This document shows positions 7,012-15,434 of a stretch of DNA of 26,109 nt, one piece after another. Source of the stretch: Caldisericaceae bacterium (GTDB taxonomy: Bacteria > Calditrichota > Calditrichia > Calditrichales > Calditrichaceae). The stretch covers positions 1 to 26,109 of the forward strand of contig JAGHBR010000281.1 of assembly GCA_021160885.1 (NCBI GenBank). Reading direction: 5' to 3'. The translations under genes and the position numbers were made by a program. Position 1 is the first letter of the stretch, and every line of letters begins with the position of its first letter. The notes beneath the pieces were generated by a model. That model made no database searches. It had not been told where the DNA came from and was given only the letters and a program-made list of their open reading frames with translations.

Positions 7012-7950
7012 ATGGTAGATTTAAATTTGGCAAAAGTTAATAAAATATTTATATTCGGCATTTTCCTAATTGTAAGCTTTTGGTCTTTGACATATGGAGC
7101 AACGTTAAAAAAGCAGCAATATCGGGCTTTGATCTTTTATTATGATCAACCCGACAGCTTGTTGGTAAACGAATTGATCCAGAAAATTGATAGACCCTTG
7201 CAGAGAATAGAAGGACTTTTTCATGAAGCTTTGGATGTGCCGGTTAGTGTGCGTCTTACAAAATCGGATAAAGAGTTTGAGGGGTTTTTATACAACCAGG
7301 TTCCTGAATGGAGCCAAGCGGTGGCCCTGCCCCAACAGCGCATGGTGATCTTGAAATTAGCCGACGCGGAACAGATTAAAAAGAGTCCGCAAATTCTCAT
7401 TCACGAACTGGTGCATATTTTGCTGTACGATTTTTTACAAGGTGCGTACCTACCAGTTTGGCTTAACGAAGGCATGGCGGACTATTTTAGTGAGGGCGGC
7501 CTGAGTTTTGAGAAAAAAATAGTACTAGCCCAGGCGATGGTGCAAAAAAAGATCATTGATTTAATGTCTATCGATTCGTTGCTGAAGATGAAAGCCCCAC
7601 AGGCCCGCTTAGCTTATGTGGAAGCCCAAAGCGCTGTTGAGTTTATGGCCAAACAATTTGGTGATCAACGGCTCATTGAACTATTGAAAAATATCAGACA
7701 CCAAAAAAATTTCCACAAAGCTTTTCGATTTACCTTTGGTTTTGATCTGCTGGATTTTGAAATTCAATGGAATGAATTCATTAAACAAAAGTATCGCTGG
7801 CTGGTATTGTTGAAATTTGAAGAATGGATATTTGCCCTGAGTGGTTTGCTTTTTTTGATTGCTGTAGTAGTGGTTTATTTAAGAAATAGAAAAAAACTAA
7901 AAACCTTAAGCGAAGAAGATCAGGATGATTTTATTGATGGAGGAACATAG
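7012..7950 (+). CDS. Membrane-anchored gluzincin metallopeptidase (peptidase MA-like)
   Basis: A 312-residue protein with an N-terminal hydrophobic segment (about 11-30, signal anchor or signal peptide), a zinc-peptidase core, and a C-terminal transmembrane helix (about 270-290) followed by an acidic cytoplasmic tail. The zinc site reads HELVH (His131, Glu132, His135) with the third ligand Glu153 in WLNEGMADYF, a gluzincin arrangement typical of the peptidase MA family. The catalytic domain should lie outside the cytoplasm. Its 3' end carries the GGAGG ribosome site of the next gene, which starts two bases after its stop, so the two are translationally linked. The substrate is unknown. Confidence 0.8.
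   Translation: MVDLNLAKVNKIFIFGIFLIVSFWSLTYGATLKKQQYRALIFYYDQPDSLLVNELIQKIDRPLQRIEGLFHEALDVPVSVRLTKSDKEFEGFLYNQVPEWSQAVALPQQRMVILKLADAEQIKKSPQILIHELVHILLYDFLQGAYLPVWLNEGMADYFSEGGLSFEKKIVLAQAMVQKKIIDLMSIDSLLKMKAPQARLAYVEAQSAVEFMAKQFGDQRLIELLKNIRHQKNFHKAFRFTFGFDLLDFEIQWNEFIKQKYRWLVLLKFEEWIFALSGLLFLIAVVVVYLRNRKKLKTLSEEDQDDFIDGGT
7939..7944 (+). promoter_or_regulatory. Shine-Dalgarno site deciding the TTG start of pdaD
   Basis: GGAGGA lies 8 bases before TTG 7953 and inside the last codons of the metallopeptidase gene. It supports TTG as the real start of the arginine decarboxylase. Confidence 0.75.
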
Positions 7951-7952
7951 CG

Positions 7953-8498
7953 TTGTACGTACCAAAACGAATTTTTTTAACAAAAGGGGTAGGGGTAAGT
8001 AAAGAACAATTAACCAGTTTTGAAATGGCCTTGCGCAATGCTGGTGTGGGGCCCTACAATTTGGTGTCTGTCTCCAGTATTTACCCTCCGGGATGCAAAT
8101 TAATCAGCAGGGAAGAAGGACTTAAAGAACTGGAACCAGGACAGATTGTTCATGCCGTTATGAGCCGTAATGCCACCAATGAGCCTGGCAGAAGAATTAC
8201 TGCTTCTATTGGTTTAGCCATCCCTAAAGATCAAAAAGCTTACGGCTATCTGTCAGAACACCATGGCTATGGCCAAACTGAAGAAGAAGCCGGCGAATAC
8301 GCAGAAGACCTGGCAGCAGAAATGTTGGCCACCATTTTAGGTGTGGAGTTTGATCCTGATTTAAGTTGGGACGAAAAAAGAAATTTGTGGCATATTTCCG
8401 GTAAAATTGTGCATTCGCAAAATATTACGCAGTATGCTAAAGGCGATGCCCGAGGTTTTTGGACAACGGTTTTTGCCGCCGCCATTTTGTTGCCCTAG
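7953..8498 (+). CDS. pdaD: Pyruvoyl-dependent arginine decarboxylase
   Basis: A 181-residue proenzyme that converts arginine to agmatine and CO2. The family makes its pyruvoyl cofactor by self-cleavage at a Ser-Ser pair; here this is VSVSSIYPPGCK, with the predicted break between Ser41 and Ser42. Other family features are GPYNLVSVS, a Glu/Gly-rich middle region (EPGRRITASIGLA), HHGYGQTEEEAGEYAE and a C-terminal FAAAILLP. Length matches archaeal and bacterial PdaD (about 160-195). The start is TTG with a good ribosome site. The next gene, agmatinase, uses the product agmatine, giving a two-step route to putrescine without ornithine. Confidence 0.93.
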   Translation: MYVPKRIFLTKGVGVSKEQLTSFEMALRNAGVGPYNLVSVSSIYPPGCKLISREEGLKELEPGQIVHAVMSRNATNEPGRRITASIGLAIPKDQKAYGYLSEHHGYGQTEEEAGEYAEDLAAEMLATILGVEFDPDLSWDEKRNLWHISGKIVHSQNITQYAKGDARGFWTTVFAAAILLP

Positions 8499-8520
8499 CC
8501 AGGAAGGTTACATCGAATTG

Positions 8521-9372
8521 ATGCAGTTTTTACAAAACGAAATACCAGAGGTGAATTACAGCCAGGCCAGAGTAGCCATTTTACCTGTTCCTTTTGAAAA
8601 AACAACCAGCTTTGGCAAAGGCGCTGCGCATGGCCCACAGGCTGTTCTGGAGGTTTCTCCTTTCCTTGAAACGTACGATGAAGAATTAGAGGTCGAACCT
8701 TTTAATGCGGGCATTACTACGCTGCCAACTTTGAACTTTTCTGGTTTCATTGAAGCGGATTTCCAAATTATTACAAATCAGGTAAACCAGCTGCTTGATG
8801 ACGAAAAATTTGTAATTGCTATTGGCGGCGAACATTCCATTTCTTTTCCGCTTTACCGAGCTTACCATGCAAAGTTCAAAAACCTTTCGGTCATTCAATT
8901 CGATGCGCATGCTGATTTACGTGATCAGTATCAGGGGACGCCCTTTTCTCACGCCTGTGTAATGCGACGCATATTTTCTTTGAATCAAAGAATTGTCCAG
9001 CTGGGCATTCGTGCTCTTTCCAAAGAAGAGGCCAAGTTTATAAAATCCAGTTCAATCAAAACCTGGTTTGCTCATCAATTGTACAAGGGCTGGTCCGAAA
9101 AGATTTTACATTCTTTAACTGAAAATGTGTACCTGACCTTTGATGTCGATTTTTTTGATCCGGCTGTTTTGCCGGCCACAGGTACGCCTGAACCGGGAGG
9201 CTTTTTTTGGCCCGAGACGTTAAAATTTCTAAAAAAATTATTTGAAACAAAAAATGTGATTGGCGTGGATGTGGTAGAACTAAGTCCGCAGCCAGGAAGC
9301 AGGCATTCTGAATTTACAGTGGCTAAGTTGATTTACAAATTAATCGGTTACAAATTTTTCCTGAACAGATAA
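8521..9372 (+). CDS. speB: Agmatinase (agmatine ureohydrolase)
   Basis: A 283-residue ureohydrolase-family enzyme that hydrolyses agmatine to putrescine and urea using two Mn ions. Metal ligands are visible: His105 (GGEHS), Asp128, His130 and Asp132 (DAHAD), and Asp208/Asp210 (FDVDFFDP); Glu253 (DVVELSP) is the conserved late Glu. An open frame extends upstream to 8407, but that part lies inside pdaD in another frame and is not family-like. The family alignment begins near ATG 8521 (or the adjacent TTG 8518), preceded by AGGAAGG at 8500-8506. It starts 22 bases after pdaD. Arginase or another ureohydrolase is the alternative; the pdaD neighbour argues for agmatinase. Confidence 0.92.
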   Translation: MQFLQNEIPEVNYSQARVAILPVPFEKTTSFGKGAAHGPQAVLEVSPFLETYDEELEVEPFNAGITTLPTLNFSGFIEADFQIITNQVNQLLDDEKFVIAIGGEHSISFPLYRAYHAKFKNLSVIQFDAHADLRDQYQGTPFSHACVMRRIFSLNQRIVQLGIRALSKEEAKFIKSSSIKTWFAHQLYKGWSEKILHSLTENVYLTFDVDFFDPAVLPATGTPEPGGFFWPETLKFLKKLFETKNVIGVDVVELSPQPGSRHSEFTVAKLIYKLIGYKFFLNR

Positions 9373-9392
9373 AAAATAAGGAAGTAGATCGA

Positions 9393-11516
9393 ATGAAGAA
9401 AATAAAATTTGCTTTTGGCATACACAATCATCAACCGATCGGCAATTTCGATTTTGTTTTCGAGGATGCTTATCAAAAAAGCTATCTACCGTTTCTGCAG
9501 GTGCTTAAAAACCATCCCTCCATCAAGATTTCCATTCATTTTACAGGTATTTTGATCGACTGGCTGGAAGAGCGCCATCCTGAATTGTTGACGATGGTAA
9601 AAGAAATGGTTGACCGTGGACAGTTAGAAGTGATGAGTGGGGCTTATTATGAACCGATCATTTCAGTAATCCCTGAAGCAGATCGCGTGGGCCAAATCAA
9701 AAAACTAAGCCAGAGAGTTAAATCATTGTTTGGTTACCCGGCAAAGGGTATGTGGCTGGCGGAACGAGTCTGGGAACCAAATTTGCCTTCTTCTTTGGTG
9801 GCTGCAAACATGAAATACACCATTCTGGATGATACCCACTTTAAATACGCCGGGTTGGAAGACAAAGACTTAACCGGTTATTTTTTAACAGAAGATCTGG
9901 GTAATACTGTTGCCTTATTTCCCATTAATAAACATCTGCGGTACACCATTCCTTTCCAGGAACCGGAAAAAACGATTGAGGTGTTAAAATCTTTTGCCAA
10001 TGAACAGGGCAGCAATTTAGTGGTGTTTGCCGATGATGGCGAAAAATTTGGCGTTTGGCCTAATACTTACCGCCACGTTTATGAAAATAACTGGATGGAA
10101 AACTTTTTTAAAACTCTGGAAGCCAATGCGGATTGGATTGAACTGATCCATTTTTCCGAAGTACTGGAAGAACTGGCTCCGGTTGGTAAAATTTATCTGC
10201 CAACGGCGTCTTATGCAGAAATGATGCACTGGGCTCTCTTCCCCAATACTTTCAGAAAATATGAACACTTTGAACATTTACTGGCAGATCAGGGCTTACT
10301 CGATGAGTACGGGATTTTTGTGCGCGGCGGATTCTGGCGAAACTTTATGAGTAAGTATCCGGAAGTGAACGTGATGCACAAAAAGATGTTACGCCTGAGT
10401 AAGCTGGTGCACAAAAATGATTTTTCCGGTAATGCTCAGGCCAAAGAAAAGGCTCTGGATCACCTTTGGGCTGCGCAATGTAATTGCCCTTACTGGCATG
10501 GTGTGTTTGGCGGGCTGTACCTGGCCCATCTGCGGTTTGCCATTTTTAATAATTTAATTGCTGCCGAGAAATTAATCGATGGGCATCGTTCTTTGCCCAT
10601 CGTAGAACACAGTGATTTTGATGCGGATGGACACGATGAAATTTTAGTAGAAACGGCAGTGCACAATGCTTACTTTAAGCCAGATAAGGGGGCTATGTTG
10701 TTCGAATACGATTTTAAACCTGCCGGCAAAAATTTACTGGACACCATGACGCGCCGTGAAGAAGGCTACCACAATAAACTAAAAGACGCTGTTTTTGTGG
10801 AAGATTTAGAAAAGGGCGGTGATCAAACGGCCAGCATTCACGATTTGGTTTTAACCAAAGAACGCGATTTGTATCAAAAGTTAAAATATGATGCCTACGA
10901 ACGCCGTTCTTTGATTGATCATGTGTTGCCTGCTGATTGTTCTTTAGAAAAATTCGAAAATTTAGATTACAAAGAAATTGGTGATTTTTACAATCAGCCT
11001 TATCGATTAATTAATCAAATACGAAAAGACAAAACGATTGAGCTACACTTTAGAAGAGATGGCCACATCGAAGGGCGCCCCGTTTCTTTACTCAAAATAG
11101 TTTCCATCCAAATCGAAACGGCTGAGATTGACACTAACTATCAGTTCGTCAATCATGGGCAGCAAGCGCTGGGTTTCCGGTTTGCCGTTGAGTTTAATTA
11201 CGGATTACAGGCAGGGCAGGCCGATGACCGCTATTATTATGATCAAAATGGGCGGCTCGACTCTTTTTATTTAAATTCTTCCGGAGTTTTGCCCCGTGCA
11301 AAAATGATTGGTTTGCGCGACGAATATTTAAAAATTGATGTGCAATTGAACAGTGAACGGTTAAATGAAATCTGGCGCACTCCTGTCGAAACTATTTCCC
11401 TTTCCGAGAGTGGTTTTGAACGCGTTTATCAGAGTTCTGCGGTGTTGTTTGTTTTTGATGTTCAACTTGAAAAAGAGTTTGAATGCCAGATTAAACAAAA
11501 AGTAAGCTTAATTTAA
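9393..11516 (+). CDS. GH57 glycoside hydrolase, probable 4-alpha-glucanotransferase/alpha-amylase
   Basis: A 707-residue glucan-active enzyme of family GH57, somewhat longer than the archaeal 4-alpha-glucanotransferase (about 660). GH57 conserved regions are visible in order: HNHQP (11-15), GQLEVMSGAYYEP (76-88), WLAERVWEP with nucleophile Glu124, and FADDGEKFGVWP with the acid/base Asp at 214/215. Then follow the DUF1925-like segment with YLPTASYAEMMHWAL and a beta-rich C-terminal DUF1926-like domain (about 400-707). There is no signal peptide, so it should work in the cytoplasm, moving or cutting alpha-1,4-glucan as in glycogen or maltodextrin use. It lies 20 bases after speB. Transferase and amylase cannot be separated by motif alone. 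Confidence 0.9.
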   Translation: MKKIKFAFGIHNHQPIGNFDFVFEDAYQKSYLPFLQVLKNHPSIKISIHFTGILIDWLEERHPELLTMVKEMVDRGQLEVMSGAYYEPIISVIPEADRVGQIKKLSQRVKSLFGYPAKGMWLAERVWEPNLPSSLVAANMKYTILDDTHFKYAGLEDKDLTGYFLTEDLGNTVALFPINKHLRYTIPFQEPEKTIEVLKSFANEQGSNLVVFADDGEKFGVWPNTYRHVYENNWMENFFKTLEANADWIELIHFSEVLEELAPVGKIYLPTASYAEMMHWALFPNTFRKYEHFEHLLADQGLLDEYGIFVRGGFWRNFMSKYPEVNVMHKKMLRLSKLVHKNDFSGNAQAKEKALDHLWAAQCNCPYWHGVFGGLYLAHLRFAIFNNLIAAEKLIDGHRSLPIVEHSDFDADGHDEILVETAVHNAYFKPDKGAMLFEYDFKPAGKNLLDTMTRREEGYHNKLKDAVFVEDLEKGGDQTASIHDLVLTKERDLYQKLKYDAYERRSLIDHVLPADCSLEKFENLDYKEIGDFYNQPYRLINQIRKDKTIELHFRRDGHIEGRPVSLLKIVSIQIETAEIDTNYQFVNHGQQALGFRFAVEFNYGLQAGQADDRYYYDQNGRLDSFYLNSSGVLPRAKMIGLRDEYLKIDVQLNSERLNEIWRTPVETISLSESGFERVYQSSAVLFVFDVQLEKEFECQIKQKVSLI

Positions 11517-11544
11517 GTGGAATAATTGTTCGGGGAAGGCCGGG

Positions 11545-13146
11545 ATGACTAAACGTACCCGTTTTTTACTTATTATTTTGGCGGTTGTTCTTTTGATTTT
11601 TATTCGCAACAACTACAAGTTGGTGCTGTTCAACTATTTGCCTGCCAATGAACAGGGCGCTTACAAGCTGGAACGAACCTTTAAGATCATTAATCGCTTT
11701 TATGTGGATTCGGTTGACTGGCAATCCACTACCGATAAAGCTCTTTCTGCAGCCTTACAATCGCTCGATCCCCATTCCATTTATTTAAATCCTGAACAGG
11801 TTAAACGTACGCAGGAAGATTTTGAAGGTCATTACTACGGAATTGGCATTCAATTCGATATCATTGACCATTACCCAACAGTGATTACGGTTTTTCAAGG
11901 ATCGCCTTCGGCGCGGGCCGGGTTACAGGCTGGCGATCAGTTCATTGAAATCGAAAGTGAGTCTGCCAAAGATTTAACAATTGAGGATGTTCCCAAAAAA
12001 CTAAAAGGGCCGCGGGGAACCAAAGTAACCGTCACCATAAAACGCCCTACACTGGCAGAGCCTTTTAAAGTGACCCTGATCCGTGATGAAATACCCATCA
12101 CAACCATCAATACCTATTTTAAGGTGGATTCCATTACCGGTTACGTCTGGTTGAATCGTTTTGCTTTTACCACCTCAGAAGAACTGGAAAATGCATTGCT
12201 CGAACTTGAAGCACAGGGCATTAAGCAGCTAATGTTAGACTTGCGAGACAATGGCGGCGGCTTGTTACGCCAGGCCGTTGCTGTGGTTAGCAAGTTTATT
12301 GAAGGTAACAAGTTAGTGGTTTACACCAAAGGACGATTAAAAACGTTCAATGAAAAATATTACACTGCAGAATATCGCGATGGCAAGGTGAGGGATTATC
12401 CGTTAATTGTTTTAATTAACCACAATACCGCCAGTGCTTCTGAAATTGTGGCAGGCGCTTTGCAAGATTACGACAGGGCCTTAATTGTTGGAACGCGCAG
12501 CTTTGGTAAGGGATTGGTGCAAAATGAATTTGAACTGCCGGATGATTCCCGTATTCGTTTAACCGTTTCCAAATATTACACGCCACTTGGGCGACTCATC
12601 CAACGCCCGTACAAAAACAAATCGACTAAAAAATATTTCACCGAGGTATGGAGCGATTCACTGGAAAAAGCTGGTATAGACAGCAGCCAGCAGCAACAAG
12701 TGTTTTACACTTCCAAAGGACGCAAAGTTTACGGGGGGGGAGGTATTTGGCCTGATGTGGAAATTCTGTTTTCTGATAGCCTGCATGCCGCTGACTGGAT
12801 GTTGCAACTGTTTAATCAACGTATTTATTTTAAAACCATCCTAAAATGGTCGGGCAAATTAAAATATTGGAGTACCGATTTTCAGCAGTTCAAAGAAAAA
12901 TTTACCGTATCAGAGGCCATGTTAAAAACATTAAAACAGATTGCCTGGCAAAATAAGATAAAAATTCCTGCCAAGGAATTTAAAATGGAGCAAAATTATC
13001 TTAAACAGCGTTTAAAAGCTGAAATAGCCAGATTCTATTGGGGTTTGCCGGCATTTTATCAAATGCTGCTGGCCAGTGATCAACAATTTAAGAAAGCGAG
13101 CCAATATTTTGATCGTGCTAAAGCTTTATTGAAAAATGAAAATTAA
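11545..13146 (+). CDS. S41 family carboxy-terminal processing protease (CtpA/Prc-like)
   Basis: A 533-residue periplasmic protease anchored by an N-terminal hydrophobic segment (about 6-22). Domains in order are an N-terminal helical region with LDPHSIYL, a PDZ domain (about 92-175; YYGIGIQF, GSPSARAGLQAGD), and a Ser-Lys protease core with LDLRDNGGG, NTASASE (Ser297) and FGKGLVQ (Lys322, Gln326). The Ser-Lys (25) and Lys-Gln (4) spacings equal those of Bacillus CtpB. The GGGGI-W-PDV motif is encoded over an eight-G run (12733-12740). A C-terminal helical extension (about 410-533) is longer than in simple CtpA proteins. It starts 28 bases after the GH57 gene. It probably trims envelope proteins. 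Confidence 0.93.
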   Translation: MTKRTRFLLIILAVVLLIFIRNNYKLVLFNYLPANEQGAYKLERTFKIINRFYVDSVDWQSTTDKALSAALQSLDPHSIYLNPEQVKRTQEDFEGHYYGIGIQFDIIDHYPTVITVFQGSPSARAGLQAGDQFIEIESESAKDLTIEDVPKKLKGPRGTKVTVTIKRPTLAEPFKVTLIRDEIPITTINTYFKVDSITGYVWLNRFAFTTSEELENALLELEAQGIKQLMLDLRDNGGGLLRQAVAVVSKFIEGNKLVVYTKGRLKTFNEKYYTAEYRDGKVRDYPLIVLINHNTASASEIVAGALQDYDRALIVGTRSFGKGLVQNEFELPDDSRIRLTVSKYYTPLGRLIQRPYKNKSTKKYFTEVWSDSLEKAGIDSSQQQQVFYTSKGRKVYGGGGIWPDVEILFSDSLHAADWMLQLFNQRIYFKTILKWSGKLKYWSTDFQQFKEKFTVSEAMLKTLKQIAWQNKIKIPAKEFKMEQNYLKQRLKAEIARFYWGLPAFYQMLLASDQQFKKASQYFDRAKALLKNEN

Positions 13147-13168
13147 GGGAAGAAAGGGAAAATTAGAA

Positions 13169-13197
13169 TTGACTTCAATCTTTAAAAATAGTAAACT
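13169..13197 (+). promoter_or_regulatory. Candidate promoter of the exbB-exbD-exbD-tonB operon
   Basis: TTGACT (13169-13174, five of six) and TAAACT (13192-13197, four of six) are separated by exactly 17 bases in the 120-base gap after the S41 protease gene. The position, about 70 bases before the exbB start, suits an operon promoter. Consensus match only. Confidence 0.4.
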
Positions 13198-13266
13198 TAT
13201 ATTTAAATTTAAGCGCAAAAAAGACAAGTTTTTTAAGTAAAACAATTAAGAAAGGGAGTTGACGAT

Positions 13267-13887
13267 ATGGTCGAACTATTTTTAGCTGGTGGCCCATTTA
13301 TGTGGCCGATCCTTGGACTTCTTGTAATTGGTCTTGGTTTTTCTTTAGAAAGATTCTGGACTTTAACGCGTGCATCAGTCAATACACGCAAGTTTCTGGC
13401 ACGCCTTCACAATGCTTTGCAAGAAGGTGGGATTGAAGCCGCTGCTGCCGAATGTGAAAAAACTTCAGGTCCTGTTGCATCAATTTTACATGCAGGTTTG
13501 TCTCGCGCAAACAAGGGACTGGAACATGTGGAAAAAGCGATTACCAACGCTGGTTCCATTGAAATGGCCTTTTTGGAAAGAGGTATGATCGTATTGGCTA
13601 CCGTAATCGTATTGGCTCCAATGCTTGGATTTACCGGTACAGTATCTGGTATGATTGGCGCTTTTGATTCTATTAAAAAGGCCAACGATATTTCTCCCGC
13701 CATTGTGGCTGGTGGTATTTCCGAAGCTTTGTTGACCACTCTGTTTGGTTTGGTTGTGGCTATTATTATTCAAATTTTCTACAACTACTTTACTTCTCGT
13801 ATTGACAAATTAATCATTGATATGGAAGAAAGTTCGGTTGAATTGATGGATGCCCTGGTCGAAATGGAAGAAAAGAAAAACCAATAA
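13267..13887 (+). CDS. exbB: MotA/TolQ/ExbB proton channel family protein
   Basis: A 206-residue inner-membrane protein with three hydrophobic segments (about 10-30, 105-130 and 145-172). The second and third carry the family core, with LAPMLGFTGTVSGMIGAF and GISEALLTTLFGLVVAI. With ExbD it forms the proton-driven motor that energises TonB. GGGAG (13254-13258) sits 8 bases before ATG 13267. The tolQ name is possible for such proteins, but the adjoining tonB gene favours the ExbB role. It heads a four-gene operon with gaps of 20, 17 and -1 bases. Confidence 0.93.
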   Translation: MVELFLAGGPFMWPILGLLVIGLGFSLERFWTLTRASVNTRKFLARLHNALQEGGIEAAAAECEKTSGPVASILHAGLSRANKGLEHVEKAITNAGSIEMAFLERGMIVLATVIVLAPMLGFTGTVSGMIGAFDSIKKANDISPAIVAGGISEALLTTLFGLVVAIIIQIFYNYFTSRIDKLIIDMEESSVELMDALVEMEEKKNQ

Positions 13888-13907
13888 CCCAGAAGAGGTA
13901 AGAAATC

Positions 13908-14315
13908 ATGGTTTTGGGTAAAAAACGTAAAAAAGAAGAGGTCGAGATTCCTTCTTCTTCATTAGCTGATATTGTTTTTCTATTGTTAATTTTCTTCCTG
14001 GTTACAACGTCTATTGATACAGAAAAAGGATTAGACCTGGTGCTTCCTCCTCCGGGACATACAGAGATAAAAATTCCTAAAAAGAATCTGGCTAACATGT
14101 TAGTTAATGCTCAGGGACAGGTCTTGTTAGACGGCAAGGAAATTAATGTGAGAGATATTGCCAGAATTATCAAAGAAAGGATTGCCGAGAACGACAAACT
14201 GGTAATTTCTCTAAAAACGGATGAAGAAACGGATTATCAGACCTATGTTAAAGTTCTCGATCAATTAAAAAAGGCAGGGGCAAAGAAAATCTCACTGGCT
14301 GAGCCAGAGAAGTAA
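13908..14315 (+). CDS. exbD: ExbD/TolR biopolymer transport protein (first copy)
   Basis: A 135-residue protein with a lysine-rich cytoplasmic N terminus, one transmembrane segment (about 20-40) and a periplasmic domain. The essential membrane aspartate is Asp21 (SLADIVFLL). It starts 20 bases after exbB with an AAGAGGTAAG ribosome site. It differs clearly from the second ExbD that follows, so the pair may form a heteromeric or alternative stator. Confidence 0.92.
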   Translation: MVLGKKRKKEEVEIPSSSLADIVFLLLIFFLVTTSIDTEKGLDLVLPPPGHTEIKIPKKNLANMLVNAQGQVLLDGKEINVRDIARIIKERIAENDKLVISLKTDEETDYQTYVKVLDQLKKAGAKKISLAEPEK

Positions 14316-14332
14316 TTAATGGAGGTCGATAG

Positions 14333-14752
14333 ATGAAATTTCAAAAAAAATCGAAAACGAAGACCGCAATTCCGACGGCCTCAATGCCCGATATTATCTT
14401 TATGTTGCTCATTTTCTTTATGGTGGCTACGGTTATTCGCCAGTATTCCGGTTTAAAAGTCCAATTGCCGGAGGCGACGAAGATTCAAAAAGTTCCGGGT
14501 TCCAAACGGCATATTGTAACGATTTGGGCAGACCGGAACCATCAGGTAGTGGTAGATGATATTAAAATAAGCAGATTAAGCAATCTCAGAAGTATCATGT
14601 ACCAGAAACTGGTAAATGACCCTCAGCTTCAGGTAGCCTTGAAGATAGACAAAAACAACAAAATGGGCTTTGTAAACGAAATTCATCAGGAGCTGCGAAA
14701 AGCGAACACACTAAAAGTGCATTATTTTGCGGTTCCGGGAGGTGAGTTCTAA
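14333..14752 (+). CDS. exbD: ExbD/TolR biopolymer transport protein (second copy)
   Basis: A 139-residue ExbD with the same layout as the first copy: basic N terminus, transmembrane segment (about 19-38) with the membrane aspartate Asp20 (SMPDIIFML), and a periplasmic domain. A strong TGGAGG site precedes ATG 14333. Its stop overlaps the tonB start by one base (TAATG). Tandem exbD genes are known in TonB operons of Bacteroidetes-type bacteria; whether both are needed here cannot be told. Confidence 0.92.
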   Translation: MKFQKKSKTKTAIPTASMPDIIFMLLIFFMVATVIRQYSGLKVQLPEATKIQKVPGSKRHIVTIWADRNHQVVVDDIKISRLSNLRSIMYQKLVNDPQLQVALKIDKNNKMGFVNEIHQELRKANTLKVHYFAVPGGEF

Positions 14753-15381
14753 TGAAAGCGATGCAAAAAAATCCGGAAGCCGATTTAAGACTAAAATATT
14801 ACAAGGTATTGGAAGCTTCATTGGCGATTGCGCTTTTAATTATGATTGGCGTATTTTATTCCTTTAAAACATTTGAAAGCAGTGTGCAATTACCGGAGCG
14901 TCCAAACATTGTAATAGAAACCATTGAAATCCCACAAACTCAACAAGTTCAAAAACCGCCTCCCCCGGCAAGACCATCGATACCGGTTGAAGCTGATGAT
15001 GATGAATTGTTGGATGATGTGACCATTGAAGATACTGAAGTTACTTTGGAACCGACGGAAAATTTACCTCCGCCTCCACCACCGGAAGATGAGGAAATTT
15101 ATGAATTCTTTGCGGTGTCAGAAAAGCCTGAAATTATTCATAAAGAAAAACCGGTTTACCCAGAGTTAGCTCGTAAAGCAGGCATTGAGGGTATTGTGGT
15201 TGTGACGGTTACCATTGGCAAAGATGGTAGAGTAGAAGACGCGAAAATTTTCAAATCCATTCCAATGCTGGATGAAGCTGCTTTGGCCGCAGCACGAAAG
15301 TGTATTTTTAAACCGGCCAAACAGCGTGACAAATATGTTCGCGTCAAAATGAATATTCCCTTCCACTTTAAACTTAAATAA
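14752..15381 (+). CDS. tonB: TonB energy-transducing protein
   Basis: A 209-residue protein with a cytoplasmic N terminus, one transmembrane anchor (about 22-40), and a proline-rich and acidic periplasmic spacer (about 63-120, including PPPPARP and PPPPPPEDEE). The C-terminal TonB domain (about 128-209) has KPVYPELARKAGIEG, VVVTVTIGKDGRV, LDEAALAAARKCIFKPA and a final strand. It transfers energy from ExbB/ExbD to outer-membrane receptors, none of which is encoded in this window. It is translationally coupled to the second exbD and ends at a terminator. Confidence 0.95.
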   Translation: MKAMQKNPEADLRLKYYKVLEASLAIALLIMIGVFYSFKTFESSVQLPERPNIVIETIEIPQTQQVQKPPPPARPSIPVEADDDELLDDVTIEDTEVTLEPTENLPPPPPPEDEEIYEFFAVSEKPEIIHKEKPVYPELARKAGIEGIVVVTVTIGKDGRVEDAKIFKSIPMLDEAALAAARKCIFKPAKQRDKYVRVKMNIPFHFKLK

Positions 15382-15385
15382 GTTG

Positions 15386-15412
15386 AAAAGGCAGCCTTGT
15401 GCTGCCTTTTTT
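15386..15412 (+). terminator. Rho-independent terminator after tonB
   Basis: The arms AAAAGGCAGC (15386-15395) and GCTGCCTTTT (15401-15410) enclose the loop CTTGT, and the T-run continues to 15412 with more T residues beyond. The next gene starts only 22 bases further on. Confidence 0.85.
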
Positions 15413-15434
15413 CTTAGTTTGGATTCTTAGCCTT

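Noticed and set aside
8407..8520. Longer open frame giving agmatinase an extra 38 N-terminal residues
   Set aside because: It lies inside pdaD in another frame, is basic and Cys-rich unlike the family, and the family alignment starts at about 8521.
13407..13773. Opposite-strand open frames across exbB
   Set aside because: They mirror a strongly conserved membrane protein gene and have low-complexity, unlike-protein composition.
15399..15434. Upstream start for the lipid kinase
   Set aside because: It falls inside the tonB terminator hairpin and adds residues without family likeness; ATG 15435 is preferred.
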